From positions 3,702,941 through 3,766,940 of the forward strand of contig CM053328.1 of the NCBI GenBank assembly GCA_028583605.1: a stretch of 64,000 bases of DNA, given 5' to 3'. Both the position numbers and the translations under genes were made by a program. The notes below the pieces were generated by a model, which was not told the DNA's origin, searched no databases, and saw only the letters and a list, made by a program, of their open reading frames with translations. Positions within the stretch are counted from its first letter, which is position 1. Each line of letters opens with the position of its first letter. This document shows positions 36,011 through 49,324 of this stretch, piece by piece. The DNA comes from Dastarcus helophoroides (Eukaryota; Arthropoda; Insecta; Coleoptera; Bothrideridae).

Positions 36011-37460
36011 TTTGGTCGATGCCTTTCTAGGCCTTCATTCTTTTGGAATCAAATTTATAATTTTTAAGCGAAATATGGTTGCCCCCAAATTTATTAACTC
36101 TGGTTTATGTTATCTTAACGTAGATGGCGTAGTTTTTATTAATTTTCTAAAATAATTCTACGATTCTCTGTACCTAATCATCAAGCAAGTTTTTTCACTT
36201 AAGTTCGCATCTTTGTTCAGTTGAAAATTGTTGGATGTTGCATCAGAACTTGTCCAAATTCTTGTCCATTTCTCTTAACCATCGTGTGGGAAAACCACAA
36301 TCAATTCTTGATTCAGTTTGTGATGTTTTCTTTTAGAACGAATCGTTTAAAATCCAAAACCTGATGACATCTTCCAACAAATCCATTGTTTGTTGATGTC
36401 ATTCACAATCGACCAACCTCTAATGGGTATCCGCATCAGCAGCTGAGTGGAGACTAGGGACAAACGTTTCTCCAGTGAGCAAGCCAAGGAAATACAACTC
36501 GATTTGAGAATATAATGTAAATGTTAACAGTTTTGGTTGAAAATCTAGTTCCCGTTGGTTGCTAGCTCTGTGTAAATAAACACATAATAATTAAAGCAAC
36601 AACCTCAATTTTACATTTTATTGAATATATAAAATTGATAGCAACATGTTCTTGGTTACTTATATATAATAGACTAAAAACACAAACTTAAATAACAAAA
36701 TTCTGCACAAATGACAACATAAGCATAATATAAAGTTTCATGATTATTTTTTGTGTCACACTGTGACTCATAAACTCTTTTATACAATACCGAATGTTAT
36801 CAAAAGCTGGGTAAATTCATTAACATGTTCAAATTTTTGCAAAAAAAAAGGAGGGGGAGAACGCTTACAATATGACAACATCAGACAGAGGAATCTGCGA
36901 TATGTAATTAAAATTTAAAATGGTAAATCTCAAGTCGTGACATGCGTAATTTAGAATTAGTAATTATGTACCTGACATAATGTTGCCAAATGTAAATACA
37001 AAATAGGCCGATTTTCATAAAACGTAATGGACACTAGAGTAACCGATTTAATGATTTATTACAAAGTTAAATAACTGTATATCTTTTAAAAAAAGCACCA
37101 GGCTGTTACAAATAAACTTGCATTAATTTAAAATTGTCTTTAATTATTGTTTACACCACACAATAATCACAAAATGAAATGAAACTAAACCCTCAATAAA
37201 TTAATGTACAAAAGATACCTAAAAGAAAATCCGCTACACCATACTATACAAAATAAGACTAAAATTAAATAATAGAAAAGTAAAAGGAAATTCGTTATTT
37301 GCTACGCTATGGCAGCACCTTTGTCACTTTTTTTTTAATAGAAAATATGCATATCGGGCAATATACAAATATACATTGTGTGGTGTCTCTATTTTTTTCA
37401 TTCACTTGATGTAATCCACTTTGTTATTGAGTAAAATAGGTTCTACAGTCTATAAACAGT
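36011..37460. other. 3' flank of the eRF3 gene
   Basis: Mostly unique AT-rich sequence. In the sense of eRF3 (minus strand) the 3' untranslated region must begin at 37460. An AATAAA on the minus strand near 37056 is a candidate polyadenylation signal. No other gene is seen. Confidence 0.45.
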
Positions 37461-40400
37461 TTATTCCACAACTTTTAGGACCTTGCCAATGGCGATAGTT
37501 TTATCTGAAAATAAACCACATCTCAGTCAATTCAATTAAATTAGCCAATAGCGTCGGCCATTCCCATTTGACAAAGGATGAAAATACGCATTTATTTTTG
37601 ATCTTTTTTCTGTCATGAGTTCGTTGTTATGATATTAACAAATTATATAGACCAGAGTTGCCCAAACTTTTTTTTACCTTGACCTAGTTGTCTAATACTT
37701 CCTCTTCGTGATATATTAAACGATTTTTTTAACTATATAAGTGAATAAATATTGACCATTTGCGAGTATGAATTCAATTCTGCGACCAAGTTATTTTATT
37801 TTAAAAAAATGTTGGAAAAATTTTCAATAACAAGACGGGAATTTTGAAAAAAAGGTTAAAGTTTTCAAAAATATGGTCAGAAATGTGGTAGCCAAAATTT
37901 TCCAAAAACTTCGAAATAGAATATTAAAAATTTAAACTACTGAAAAGCAAATTTTTAAAAAAAGAAATCTTTTAATAAAAACAGAAATTATAATGTTTCA
38001 AAAAAGATAATCAAAATATACCCAAAAATCATTTTAAAGGTGGAATTTTCAAAAAAAGTAAAAACTTTGAAAAAAGTCAATTCCAAATTAAGTAAAATTT
38101 TGAAAAAATTTGCAATTTTGGAAGTCGAATGAGAAAATCTCGACATTTTGAAAAAATTCATATTTTACAATGTCGCAATTTTCAAAATAAATAATTTTAC
38201 ATTCCCAGTTAACATTAAAATTGTCGAAAAGTCGGAATTTTCAAAAAGGTGACCCAAGAATTCTAGTTCTTCTTTCAAGTGGACAAAGGGGCGGGTATCA
38301 GCTAGTGGTACATAACTTGGTATTTTCGTTCATCCCCAAATGGTTACGTCCAGCGTTAATGGGTTAAGTAAAATAAGAAAATAATTTAAATAATATACTT
38401 ACTTTCATCTCTTAATGTAAATCTACCCATTTGAGGAAACAGTTTAAAAGGTTCCAAACAGATAACACCTGCACATTCTATTCTCATAATCGCTACTTGA
38501 TCTTGCTTAACGAACCTTGGCCTTGTTTTGCTTTTTTCGCCAGTTTTTTTATCCACTAAACAAATTAAGGCCTGCAAATGACAAGTCAGTTGTGATTAGT
38601 CGTACATTTAACTGCTTTAAAATCGACTCACTTTAACGGTGACTTCTTCAGCTGCACAATGGATGTGCATAACGGCGCTGTAACCTGCACATATAATGGA
38701 CTTATGTTCGAGGATAACTAATTGTGCATCGAAAATTCGGCCAGTGCGGATTGGATTTAGTGCGTCGCAGAGGACGAAGCCAGGGCTCACATCCTCCTCT
38801 TCGATACCCTTGACTTTGATTTTGACGTTTTCGCCAGGCACAACATGGGCCACTTCGTCGTCATCGGAAAGAAGCATATCTACCGTTACGGGTGTCTGAA
38901 AAATTAAATTGAATACAATAAGCGTTTCCTTGCGCTTTTAACACGTTCGGTATCACCCGGCTCATATTGGAACTATATGACTCTCTAACAGATCAACGAC
39001 TTACATTTGGGATAGTGATATAGTTTTATAATGTTTCATCGAGGCATTGATATTAAATAGTGGTCTCTAGGAAGCCTACGACTGTGACACTTGTGACGTG
39101 TGGTCTTAGGTTCTGACTTGGTTTTCAAAACAACAGAAAAGCCAACCCAACACAATCATCAGTCTGTGGGAGTGGTAGCGAATGCGTCAATGTTTTTTAA
39201 AATTAAGAGTAAACATGCCGAGAGTAAAGAAAAAATTTCAAAAGAAACAGATTCAGCATTCTTAAAAAAATCGAAATTTTGAGATCAGCAAGATTTTAGA
39301 AAAGTACGATAAAATATAAAGTGCAAAGACGGATTTTGGAAAGAAAGGGTCAAAATTGAATTTTGAATTCATTTAAAAAAGTCAAAATTCAAGTAGTACT
39401 TTGGTCTTTCATGAAGTTGTAAAAAAGGAATTTTTTGACAACAAAGTTTTAAAAAAAATCAAAATCTCCTATTAAGTCAAAAAAGCTGTGAATTGATAAA
39501 TACAGTAAGTTGTGATTTTAAAGTCCAATTTTAAAATATCTCTTAAAACTTCGAGATTTTAAATATTAAGGCGAGAATTCTTGTCAAAAAAGCAAAAAGT
39601 GCAAGTTTCTGATTGAAATATTCAGAAATAAATGTCATTCTCAATGAAAAGGTTCATTTTATTGACAAAATTCACAAATACTTACCCTATTTGGCATAAT
39701 AACAAGATTTTGTCCTTTTTTACATTCCCCAGATTCCACTTTACCCATAAGCACTGTGCCCATGTCCTTATATTTATCTACAATAGGCATTATAAATGGT
39801 CCGTCGTTTTTCCTATTTAATGATGGCAAATTATCAATAAAAGGTATAAATGGAGGACCGCTAAAACAACAAAAACTATTAACTATCGTAGAAAACTAGT
39901 TAAAATTGCATAACGTACCTATACCACGTACATATTTTTTCAGTCTACAGGATCTTTCAAACCTTGCCCCGTTTGTCCCGAACAAGGTAAAAAGAACAAA
40001 TCCTTATTATGTATAAAACCTAATTTTTTGAGATAGGGTAAAATTTTATCTTTACATTCGTTATATCTAGCTGCGTCCCAGTTAACCGTCGGATCATCCA
40101 TTTTATTGACTAATACAACCAAATATTTAACACCCGCCGTTTTGGCCAACATGGCGTGCTCCTCTAGTTTGGCCTCCTCTATCGAAACCCGGTTTCGAAT
40201 TCCCCTTTCCTTGCCGAAATGACCAGAACGGCCAAATCTGCTTGAGCTGCACCACCTATCATGTTGGGAACGAAGCTTTTGTGTCCGGGAGCGTCGAGAA
40301 TCGTAAAATGTTTCTTTTCAGTCTCAAAGAATGCTCTACCTACTTCTACCGTTTTGCCTTTTTCTCTTTCTGAAAAAATAAATACCGATTGAAAAAATCC

Positions 40401-43400
40401 ATTTTTTAAGTGAATTTTTACGTTTGCATCTAGTTTTCTCAACTCACCCTCCTGATTTGTGTCAAGCGCCCATGACAAGTACCATGACTCCCTACTTTTT
40501 TCCCTAGCCTCCCTTTCATATTTCTCTAACGTCCTCTTATCCACCATTCCAGTGAGTGCCATTATTTGTCCGCCAATGGTGGATTTTCCGGCGTCTAACG
40601 TGACCGATGAAAACCACATTGACGTGTTCCTTTTTATCCCCTAAAACTTCCTGCTTGACTTGTTTCTTTTTTGGAATTTTAGCAGGCGCCTCTTCCGACG
40701 ACGGTTCCTCTTCGTCACCTTCCGGGGTGATGACGGGATCGTCTTCGGCGACGTCTTCCCAAGTGCCTCCGTCCCCTGGAGACGCATCGCCATCCGCTGG
40801 GGGTATTGGTGGAGGTTCCTTGACTTCGGGTCGATCTGTGGGAAGGTCTGCGTTTGTTCCTGCTTGGACAAAAAAAAAGAACGTGAGGATATACCTTTTG
40901 GTACCTTACAGTATTGACTTTCATCAACTTTGACAACTACTTTGTTTTTAGTGGAACGCAAGGCTTCTTGTTATCTTCAAATATTACTATCTGAAGATGA
41001 TAGCTTGGCTATCCGAAACGCGTTAGAGCAAGTGTTGTGTTTTGTAACTTTTGTTGATTTCAGGAGACAAGATTTGTATACCAATTAGTTCTTAAATAGT
41101 GGTTCAAGAGGGACTTAAATTTTAAACAATTTGAACTTTCTCTATGGGAATTTAAGAATTTGTTTTGGTGGCGATAATTCGATCTGGTTAATATCAACCT
41201 AAACATTTCTCCATATTGAGCACTGGTTATATTTGTTTAGATTCACATGAACTACTGATTACAACGAAGCAATTGCGTAATAAATTCAATGAAACATCAC
41301 ATATCACATACCTAATCTGTTTTGTTTTATGAAGTATATCAATAATACATTTTTTTAAAATTTATTTCACAATTCATCTGTTAACATTGGAAAAAGGCAG
41401 GGAAAATCGGGTGGCGGAAGACTGAACGATTCTGCTGATGGGGACTTTCTGAATAGGGCTACTACAGCAGATTAATCTTATTTCTATGAGTTGATATTGA
41501 ACTGAAGAACTCCGAAGATGGAAATAAGTGAGGCAATATTGCTTTAAAATTGTTGAGGTCTTTCGGACTTTTCCCAGAATTTCTACTTTTTTCTCGAAAT
41601 TTTAGGATTCAATATTATAATTTACTGAATTTTGTTACTCAAAGTTTCGACTTCACAGTCGAATTGTTCATCTTAAATTTGAATGTTCGATGTTTTTTCT
41701 TATGTTCCGACAGTAAAGTAAAAATATTGCGAAATTTCAAGAAATTGTTCGAAGTTTAGAGGTGAAAATTAAAATTTTTATAGAATAATCAGCACTTGAA
41801 ATGTTTGGAAAAATCTCAACTTAAAAAAAAATAGTTTTCCAAAATAAAGTGCGGAAAATCAAAAATTTAGAGTTGACAATTAAAACTTCACGAAAAAATG
41901 GATATTTCGAAAATGTATACTTTTTTTTGAATTCTGAATTTACGACTTCAAACTTTCAACATTTATATAAATTTTGGACTTACAAGTTCGAATTTTTCGA
42001 CTTTTGTTTACAAATTTCCGACTTTATTTCCAATTTTTAACCAACCTTCGCCGAAATTTTAACATTAAAACGAACGTTCGAATTAAAGTCGATTATTGTA
42101 AGTCCAATTTTTCCACTTTTCAGGAAAAAAATAAAAATAAAAATGTCCAACATTTGGAAAACTTCTTTTAGTAAATTTCAAACTTTTCCTCCTTTTGTTT
42201 GGAAATTTTAATATTAAATTTAAAATTTCCCTGATATTGCTATACTAAATTGAAAGTCGAAATTTCGACGGAAAAAATCGAAATTTTTACATGAAAATTA
42301 AAAAATCGATTACATACTCGACATCCGAAAAAAAAATCTATTTTTGGAAATTCTAGTGTTCCAAAACAAGTTCAAGAATATAAATTCTGAATTGAAAATG
42401 GGAAATTTCGAAAAAAGTTGATATTCAGAGAATGACTTTTTTCTCGAACGCTGAATTTGCGACCTGATGTTTTGAAATTGTTTTTTTACTTAAATTATTG
42501 ACTTCAAACCTCCTTTTTAGACTCCCAAACTTTCGACTTTGATTTTGAAATCCATAAAAAAGTGTTTCCTGAAATTTTAAGTTTAAATTCGAACAAGCAA
42601 TCGAAGTTTTAATTGTAAATCAAAATTCAACTTGAAGTTTAGAATTTAACGGGGACTTTTCGTAGGTCCAAAGCGGATTAACATAGAAATTTCAAGATTT
42701 GAGAGAGAAAATTGAGATTTCAAGAAAAAAGTCTCCATTTTGAGTTTGTGGTCACAATTTTCAAAAAGAAAAACGAAAAATTTAATAGATAAGTGATTAA
42801 AATTTGGAACTAAAGTCAAAATTTGGTGGTTAGTCTAAATTTCGAAACAAAAAAGTCAAATCGATTGCTATTCGAAGGTCCAAAGCGGATTAACATAGAA
42901 ATTTCGAGATTTGAGATAGAAAATTGAGATTTCAAGTAGAAAGGCTCCATTTTGGGTTTGAGGTCACAAATTTCGGAAAGAAAAACGAAAAGTTTAATAG
43001 ATATGTGATTAAACTTTGGAATGAAAGTCAAAATTTGGTGGTTAGTCTAAATTTCGAAACAAAAAAGTCAAATCGATTGCTATTCGAAGGTCCAAAGCGG
43101 ATTAACATAGAAATTTCGAGATTTGAGATAGAACATTGAGATTTCAAGTGGAAAGTCTCCATTTTGGGTTTGAGGTCACAATTTTCAGAAAGAAAAACGA
43201 AAAGTTTAATAGATATGTGATTAAACTTTGGAATTAAAGTCAAAATTTGGTGGTTAGTCTAAATTTCGAAACAAAAAAGTCAAATCGATTGCTATTCGAA
43301 GGTCCAAAGCGGATTAACATGGAAATTTCGAGATTTGAGATAGAAAATTGAGATTTCAAGTAGAAAGTCTCCATTTTGGGTTTGAGGACACAATTTTTAG

Positions 43401-46400
43401 AAAGAAAAACGAAAAGTTTAATAGATATGTGATTAAACTTTGGAATTAAAGTCAAAATTTGGTGGTTAGTCTAAATTTCGAAACAAAAAAGTCAAATCGA
43501 TTGCTATTCGAAGGTCCAAAGCGGATTAACATAGAAATTTCGAGATTTGAGAGAGAAAATTGAGATTTCAAGTAAAAAGTCTCCATTTTGAGTTTGAGGT
43601 CACAATTTTCAGAAAGAAAAACGAAAAGTTTAATAGATATGTGATTAAACTTTGGAATTAAAGTCAAAATTTGGTGGTTAGTCTAAATTTCGAAACAAAA
43701 AAGTCAAATCGATTGCTGAAATCTAAATTTCGAGATTAAAATCGAAAATTGGAGAAAAACTTGATTTTTTCAGTGAAACAAATGAATTTTGAAAAAATGT
43801 CGAGATTTTAAAAAAAAAAGTTAAAATTGTGAAATCGGGCAATAATTTGAAAAAAGTCAACATTTTAAAGTAAAATTTTGAAAAATTCGTACTTTTAAAA
43901 ATGAGTCACAATTTGCAAAAAAATTGAAACCTTAAAAAATATGACGATCTGAATTTTCTAAAAAAAGTCATGAAAAAAGTCGAAATTTTGAAAAATATAT
44001 TTTAATTATTAAAAAAGTGGAAACATTGAAAAATAGTCGAAAATGTCCAAAAGTCGAAATTTTTTGAGTTCTACTAATTTTCAAATAAAGGTGGAATTTT
44101 GAAAGTCAAATTTTTGAAAAATTATTTTAAACGTGACGCAATTTTCAAAATAATTCGAACATTTTGACAAAAGATATTTTCAAAAAATTCCAAACTTTCG
44201 AAAAAGTCGAAATTTTGAGGAAAAGTTGATATTTAAAAATGTCGCAATTATTTAAAAAAGTTGAAATTTTGATGTCGAAAAAGTTGAAATTTTGATGTCG
44301 AAAAAGTTGAAATTTTGATGTCGAAAAATTTGAAAAACTGAAATCTTGAAAAACCATAACATTTTCTGGAAAAAATCAAAATTTTCAAAACGTGGCTGGT
44401 ATTTTAATTCAAAATATTTATATATTGTAAAGAATTTCAAAAAATAGGGAATTTATAATTTTTTTAAGTGGTTTTTAAGTCGTAATTTCTAGAATAGTTT
44501 TCAAATAGAGGCAATAAAAACCATTTTCAAAAGAAAAGTTAAAAATTTAAGAAAATGGCTTAGTTTTGAAAAATATTGGAAAAACTGAAATGTAAAAATT
44601 CAAGAATTTTGAAAAAAGGAAAGATTCTTCAAAAAATTTCAAATTTTTGAAAAAATGGTCGAGATTTCGAATTGAAATTTTGAACAAAAGGTGAAAATTC
44701 ATTAAAAAATCGAAATGTTGCAACATGTCGAAATTTTCGTAGAAAAGTAAAACTTAAAAAAAAAATACAACGCAAAAAAAGTGGGGTCATTTTTCTAAAA
44801 AAAAAAAGAGTCGACATTTTTGGATTTTTATTTCTTCTCATATAATGCGCAATTTTAAAAGCAAAAATTTCATTTTGAAATTCCAAAACAAGAAGCAATT
44901 TCCAAAATTAGTCGAAAATTTTGACAAAATTGTAGATTTTGAAAAATTTCCAATTTCCGAAATTTTTAAAAAATTTCAGTATCCGAAATTTTCAAAAAAA
45001 AAGTGAAAATTTCTGGACTCTATAAATTTTGAGATTAAGTTGAAAGTTATAAATGTCGAAATTTTTTAAAGAGTCTAAATTTGAATTCGAAAATTTTCAA
45101 GTCGAAATCTTAAAAAACTTCAACATTTTCATAAAACATTGCATTTTCTTAAAAAAAATTAAAGTTTTCAAAAAGCTCACATTTTTAAAACTTGCGAAAT
45201 GTTGTAAAATAATCGAATATTTCAAAAATTGGGAAATTTTAAAAAAAGCGGTAAATTTGAAAGTTCCCAAATTAAAAAAAAATTTTAGACTCTTACTAAT
45301 TTTCAAATATAAAGGCAAAATTTTCAAAAAGTCAAAACTTTCAACAAAAAAATTCAAAAATGTTAGAAAATGGTTCTTTACAAAAAATCGGAATTTTCAA
45401 AAATCCCAAATTTTTGTAATTCGAAAAGTTTGAAAAAAGGGAAGGGACTTCAAATAGTCTTAACTTTCGAAAAAGTTGAAATGTTTGAAATCGTCAAATT
45501 TTTGTTAAATGTCAAATTTTTGAAAAAGTACAAATTTTGAATTTGGAAAATTTTTGAAAAACTGTCGAGATTTTGAGAAAATTTTAAATTTTCGGAAAAA
45601 GGCGAAAATTCGAATAAAAAGTGAAGACTAAAAGCAACGTGGAAATTTCGAAAAAAAGTCGTCATTTTTAAAAGTCGATATTTTGCAAGAACACAAGATT
45701 TTAAAAAAGGCGACATTTTGAAAAACGTTGATTCTAAATTTCAACTTAACAAATTTGCGCCTTTTCATAAAAGGGTTGATATTTCTGAAATCTTAACTAA
45801 TGTTCAAATGAAGGAGAAATTTTGAAAATGGTCAAAATTTTCAAAAAAACTCAAACCTTTACAAAATTGGCGCAATTTAAGAAAACATGAAATCATTTAA
45901 TAAATGAATTTTCCAAAAAAATCCAAATTTTCGAAAAAGTTGAATTGACGAATTTTGAAAAAATGATTTCCAAAAAAATTCAAATTTTGAAAAAGAGATT
46001 TTCCAAAAGGTCGACATTTTGTTCAAAATTTTGAAGAAAAAAAAAACAAAATTTAAAAAGACAAAATGAAAAAAACTACTCAAACCTTCAAAATTTTCAA
46101 AAAGAAACTCAATTAAATAAATATTCGAAGGGAATTGTCAGAAAATTTCAAATATGCGAAAATTAAAATTTTGGGATAAGCCGAAATTTTAAAAAATAAG
46201 TGGATTTTGAAAAAACGTCGAAATTTTCAAGAAATGAAAATTTTCAAAAAATGCAAATTTTCAAAAAATATAAATTTTCAAAAAATGAAAATTTAGAAAA
46301 ATTTCGAAATTTACATAAAAAGTTAAAATTTTCAAAAACTGACTTTTAGAAAAGTCGAAAAAGCCACATTTTTAAAAATGTTGAGATTTGAAATAACAGA

Positions 46401-48775
46401 AATTCCCAAAAAAAGTTCAAATGCATCAAAAACTCGTATTTATAACATACATACAAAAAAATGTTGAGATTTGAAAGTTGAAAATTTCAAAAAAAAATGG
46501 CAATTTTAAAAAATGTTGAAACTTTAAAAAATCGAAATTTTTAAGTGGAAATTTTTTTCAAAAAAACAGCCAAAATTGAAAAAAGTTGACAATTTAAAAA
46601 ATTCAAATTTAAAAAAAATACCAAAATTATCAAAAAAGTAGTAATTTTCGAAATAAAAAATTGAACTTTTCGAAAAAATGGTTCTAAAGAGTGAAAATGT
46701 TAAACATTTAATTTTAAACAAAGTCAAAATTTAAATTTTAAACAAAGTCAAAATTTAAATTTTAAAAAAGTGCTATTTTAAAAGTCCAAATTTTGAAAAA
46801 AATTGTCCAAACTTGGAAATAAAAGCGAAATATTGGAAAAATTCCAAACTTTCAAAAAACTCTACATTTTCAAATAAAAAATTGGAAATTTTAAAAAAAT
46901 CTTGTAAAAATATTTGAAGTCAAATAGAAAAAAGAATTTTGAAGAAAAGCCGAAGTTTTATAATGAAATCGAAATTTGGAAAAGGTAAAACTTTGGCAAA
47001 AAATAATCGAAATTTTGAAATCAATGAAAACTTTTTTAAAAAAGTAGTTGAACAATCCAACTCATCAAACTTCTAACTTTTAAGAAGTCAATTTTTTTCA
47101 GAAAAAACTCCAAGTTTTGAAAAAAGTAGAAATGTTCAAAAAGTTGAAGTTTTGAAAAAGGCAGAAATTTTCAAATAGTTAAATCTTGAAGCAAGATTTT
47201 TCAAAAAAACTAAATTTTGAAAAAGTAGATAATTCTTGGACATTTTTACTAATAATTTGGAACTCTGGAGGATTTTCTCGATAACTTCATGCTCCAAGCC
47301 AGAATCCTTGGCAATTCAAAATTATAAAATAAACTTGATCAATGGTTTGAACCTTTAACTATCTTTTCTTGGGTCACAGAATTCCAAATGAACCAATAAT
47401 TTGGTGGCCCTTAAAAAATTTAGTACTTTTAATGTGATTGACATTTTTTTCATTTTTAATGCATGATACAGATTTTCTTTACGATTTAAAACTTCTAGAA
47501 GAGTTTCCTAAAACGTCGGGGCTCTAGATAAATTTTTCAAGTCTTCTGAACTCCGAATCAGTTTACTCGGAAGTTCGGTTCAAAATTTATCTGAAGTGCA
47601 ATCCATCTGTTTCCATAATCCACTAGTATTCAATTTGGTAGCAAAAGTGTCAGATATCTCTGCAAATTGAAGACACGACAGCAATCTTAGAACGACCCAA
47701 GTATATGTGAAATCTCTTCAAATTTTAACGCATTTGCTTGAGAATTTAGTATTTTTAAATGTTTATTCTTGATATTCCTCCGAAATTCAAGTCTTGTAGA
47801 CGAAGTATCTCTAAAAATTAAAAACTCTGCACAATTGCGTACTCTAGCATATGTTTAATGTGAAACATAATTCTGCGAACATTTTACAACTTTATTATAA
47901 AAAAAAAACGAATTAAACGGAAACAATATTGACAAAAATATGTTATTGAATCTACATACATTAACCATACAACTTTAGGATAAAATATAAAATCGTTTGG
48001 GGTTTTTTTTTGGTCATGAGCCAAAAATTTAGTCCACTTGAAAGAGATTATAATATTATCGCATCCGAATACAAATGTCATTAAATCTTCAAACCATCAA
48101 GGTGATACGAAGCTTTCAAGATAAAAATATAATGTCCAATATTTACAAAATTTCAAGGTCTAATGCCCAAGCAACTTACAATGAAACATGCATAAACCAA
48201 TGAAAACCAGTTATAACTAGTTTACAGAGCCATTCTGAACAATCCAAAATGCAAAAATCGCATCATATGATCAAGAAATTTCCAAACTGCCCCTTTTGAT
48301 TATAAAAAATATGGTTAAAACAATAAAAATGTCGAACTTGAATAATTCAGTAAAATTTCAAAGTAAGAAATATGAAACAGTTTTTTAGCAATCGCCAGAA
48401 AAAGGCCCCAAATCTCTATTTCTATGAAATACCAGCAATCAATGCTGATTCCCTTTCAAGTGCCCCTAAATTAAGAAAATAGCGTAAGGGGTGGCATAAC
48501 CTAAATCGTAACTGTCAAATCAAAATGCCAAAAAACTACAACTTACCATTTATTACACAATGATCCGGTGAACTCTCCGACACTTCAGAAGTCGGCGAAT
48601 TGTCTTCAACTTCGACGGGCGATTTAGCAAAAGAAAACGAAGGCACAAATTCCACTGCATTAACGTTCAACGTGGAAAATTTAGCTGTCACATCTGTATC
48701 GTTATTGGGGGAGTTATTTGTTGACGTAGAGTCAGCTTGAGATTCCCAGCTGTCTGGTGCCGTGTTGTTGGACAT
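37461..48775 (-). CDS. eRF3: Peptide chain release factor GTPase eRF3 (GSPT1), seven coding exons
   Basis: eRF3 is the GTPase partner of eRF1 at stop codons. Exons (minus): 48547-48775, 40448-40859, 39919-40369, 39686-39860, 38632-38895, 38403-38571, 37461-37504, all with GT-AG borders in matching phase. Exon 1 starts [11 protein letters not shown] and holds a PAM2-like PABP-binding motif ([12 protein letters not shown]). Exon 2 has an acidic linker, [10 protein letters not shown] and the P-loop. Exon 3 has [14 protein letters not shown] (G3), SARKGEFE (G5-like) and VNKMDDP (G4). Exons 4-7 give the two beta-barrel domains, ending [13 protein letters not shown]. One extra base interrupts the frame at ~40596 (inside the P-loop), ~40189, ~40161 and ~39944. 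Removing these four leaves 1740 bases, 579 residues, the expected size. Exons 1 and 4-7 are clean. The 7.7-kb first intron is almost wholly repeats. Confidence 0.93.
37605..38315 (+). repeat. ~700-bp dispersed repeat, copy 2, in an eRF3 intron
   Basis: Same orientation and order as 28018-28735. It contains agttgcccaaacttttttt, a hAT-like end, near 37655. It occupies most of the intron between the last two eRF3 exons. Confidence 0.7.
38896..39685. other. eRF3 intron 4, no other feature
   Basis: AT-rich sequence with purine-rich words after about 39270 but no tandem structure. A GC-richer patch at 39060-39120 shows nothing recognisable. Confidence 0.5.
40967..41090 (+). repeat. Fold-back element half copy with hairpin
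   Basis: The hairpin core ctgaagatgatagcttggc, tatccgaaac (one extra c) and gcgttagagcaa is followed by the arm ending gacaagatttgtataccaa. It begins with a fragment of the terminus (ttgttatcttcaaa). It lies in eRF3 intron 1, about 110 bases upstream of exon 2. Confidence 0.8.
41091..42664. repeat. eRF3 intron 1: unique start then degenerate repeat
   Basis: From 41091 to about 41540 the sequence is unique (including ggcagggaaaatcgggtggcg near 41396) without a recognised feature. From 41550 on, satellite-like words appear in mixed orientation with no fixed period. Confidence 0.6.
42665..43717. repeat. Homogeneous 212-bp satellite, five copies
   Basis: Units beginning ggtccaaagcggattaac start at 42665, 42877, 43089, 43301 and 43513, exactly 212 bases apart with no length change, and differ at only a few positions per copy. 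The last copy stops at tcaaatcgattgct (43717). A 71-codon minus frame recurs in four copies, but only because the unit is conserved; 212 is not a multiple of 3. Confidence 0.97.
43718..47270. repeat. Plus-polar degenerate satellite in eRF3 intron 1
   Basis: Dense words such as gaaattttcaaaaaa and gtcgaaattttgaaaaa. Local arrays include a 14-18-base unit (aaattttcaaaaaatg) at about 46240-46290. No exon-like sequence is present. Confidence 0.75.
44252..44332. repeat. 23-bp tandem repeat, about 3.5 copies
   Basis: The unit gtcgaaaaagttgaaatttt plus gat is repeated perfectly at 44273 and 44296, with partial copies on each side. It shows the small-scale amplification step from which the larger units may grow. 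Confidence 0.9.
47271..48546. other. eRF3 intron 1, unique AT-rich part
   Basis: No repeat core and no supported exon. The 65-codon minus frame at 47884-48081 has no recognisable domain. Confidence 0.5.
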
Positions 48776-49324
48776 TTTTCCCACTAATTTACGCAAAACT
48801 TCACTACTATTAACTTATAAATTAACAAAACTGCTTAAGTTTCTGCTGCTCCAAATATCGCGTGCACTCTTTCACTCCAACACCGGAACACAATGGCGAG
48901 TGACGTTTCGACAACAATGCAAAAATATTCCACTAGAATGATCTTTGTTTCTTAAGTTGAACACTGGGAATTTTTGTATCTTATAACTGGCATTTTATCA
49001 TTAATTTTATATGCGCTTTAAAGTTTATAAATCGAAATTATTCTGTTACGGGAGGTTTTAAACGTATCTAGCGGAAGTCGATTTTAGCGGGTTTTTTAAA
49101 AAGCTGTCATTTACAAATCTAATGCAAGTTTCCGTAAATGTTCTTGTTATTTGAAACTTTTTTAACTTTAGAACTACCACGTATATTGGGATTCAGTGAT
49201 CATTTGCCGCAGCTGTGTTCTGTTTCAGATAAATGTGCATCAGAGTAGGACTTTGAGAATTAAATTAATCTGTAGATAAGTTACTAAAAAAAATCACCAG
49301 AGCTAAAGGTAGCTTCACGCATAA
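48776..49324. promoter_or_regulatory. eRF3 5' region
   Basis: The untranslated leader lies immediately right of the start codon. The stretch 48835-48930 is the least AT-rich here and likely holds the transcription start. No TATA box or specific factor site was fixed. Confidence 0.35.

Noticed and set aside
40607..40933. Overlapping plus-strand frames and a basic minus-strand frame (40641-40961)
   Set aside because: The correct minus frame here encodes the acidic linker and start of the GTPase domain of eRF3; the others are shadows.
42816..43667. Four repeated 71-codon minus-strand frames, as if a small gene family
   Set aside because: They are spaced exactly at the 212-bp satellite period and exist only because the unit is conserved.
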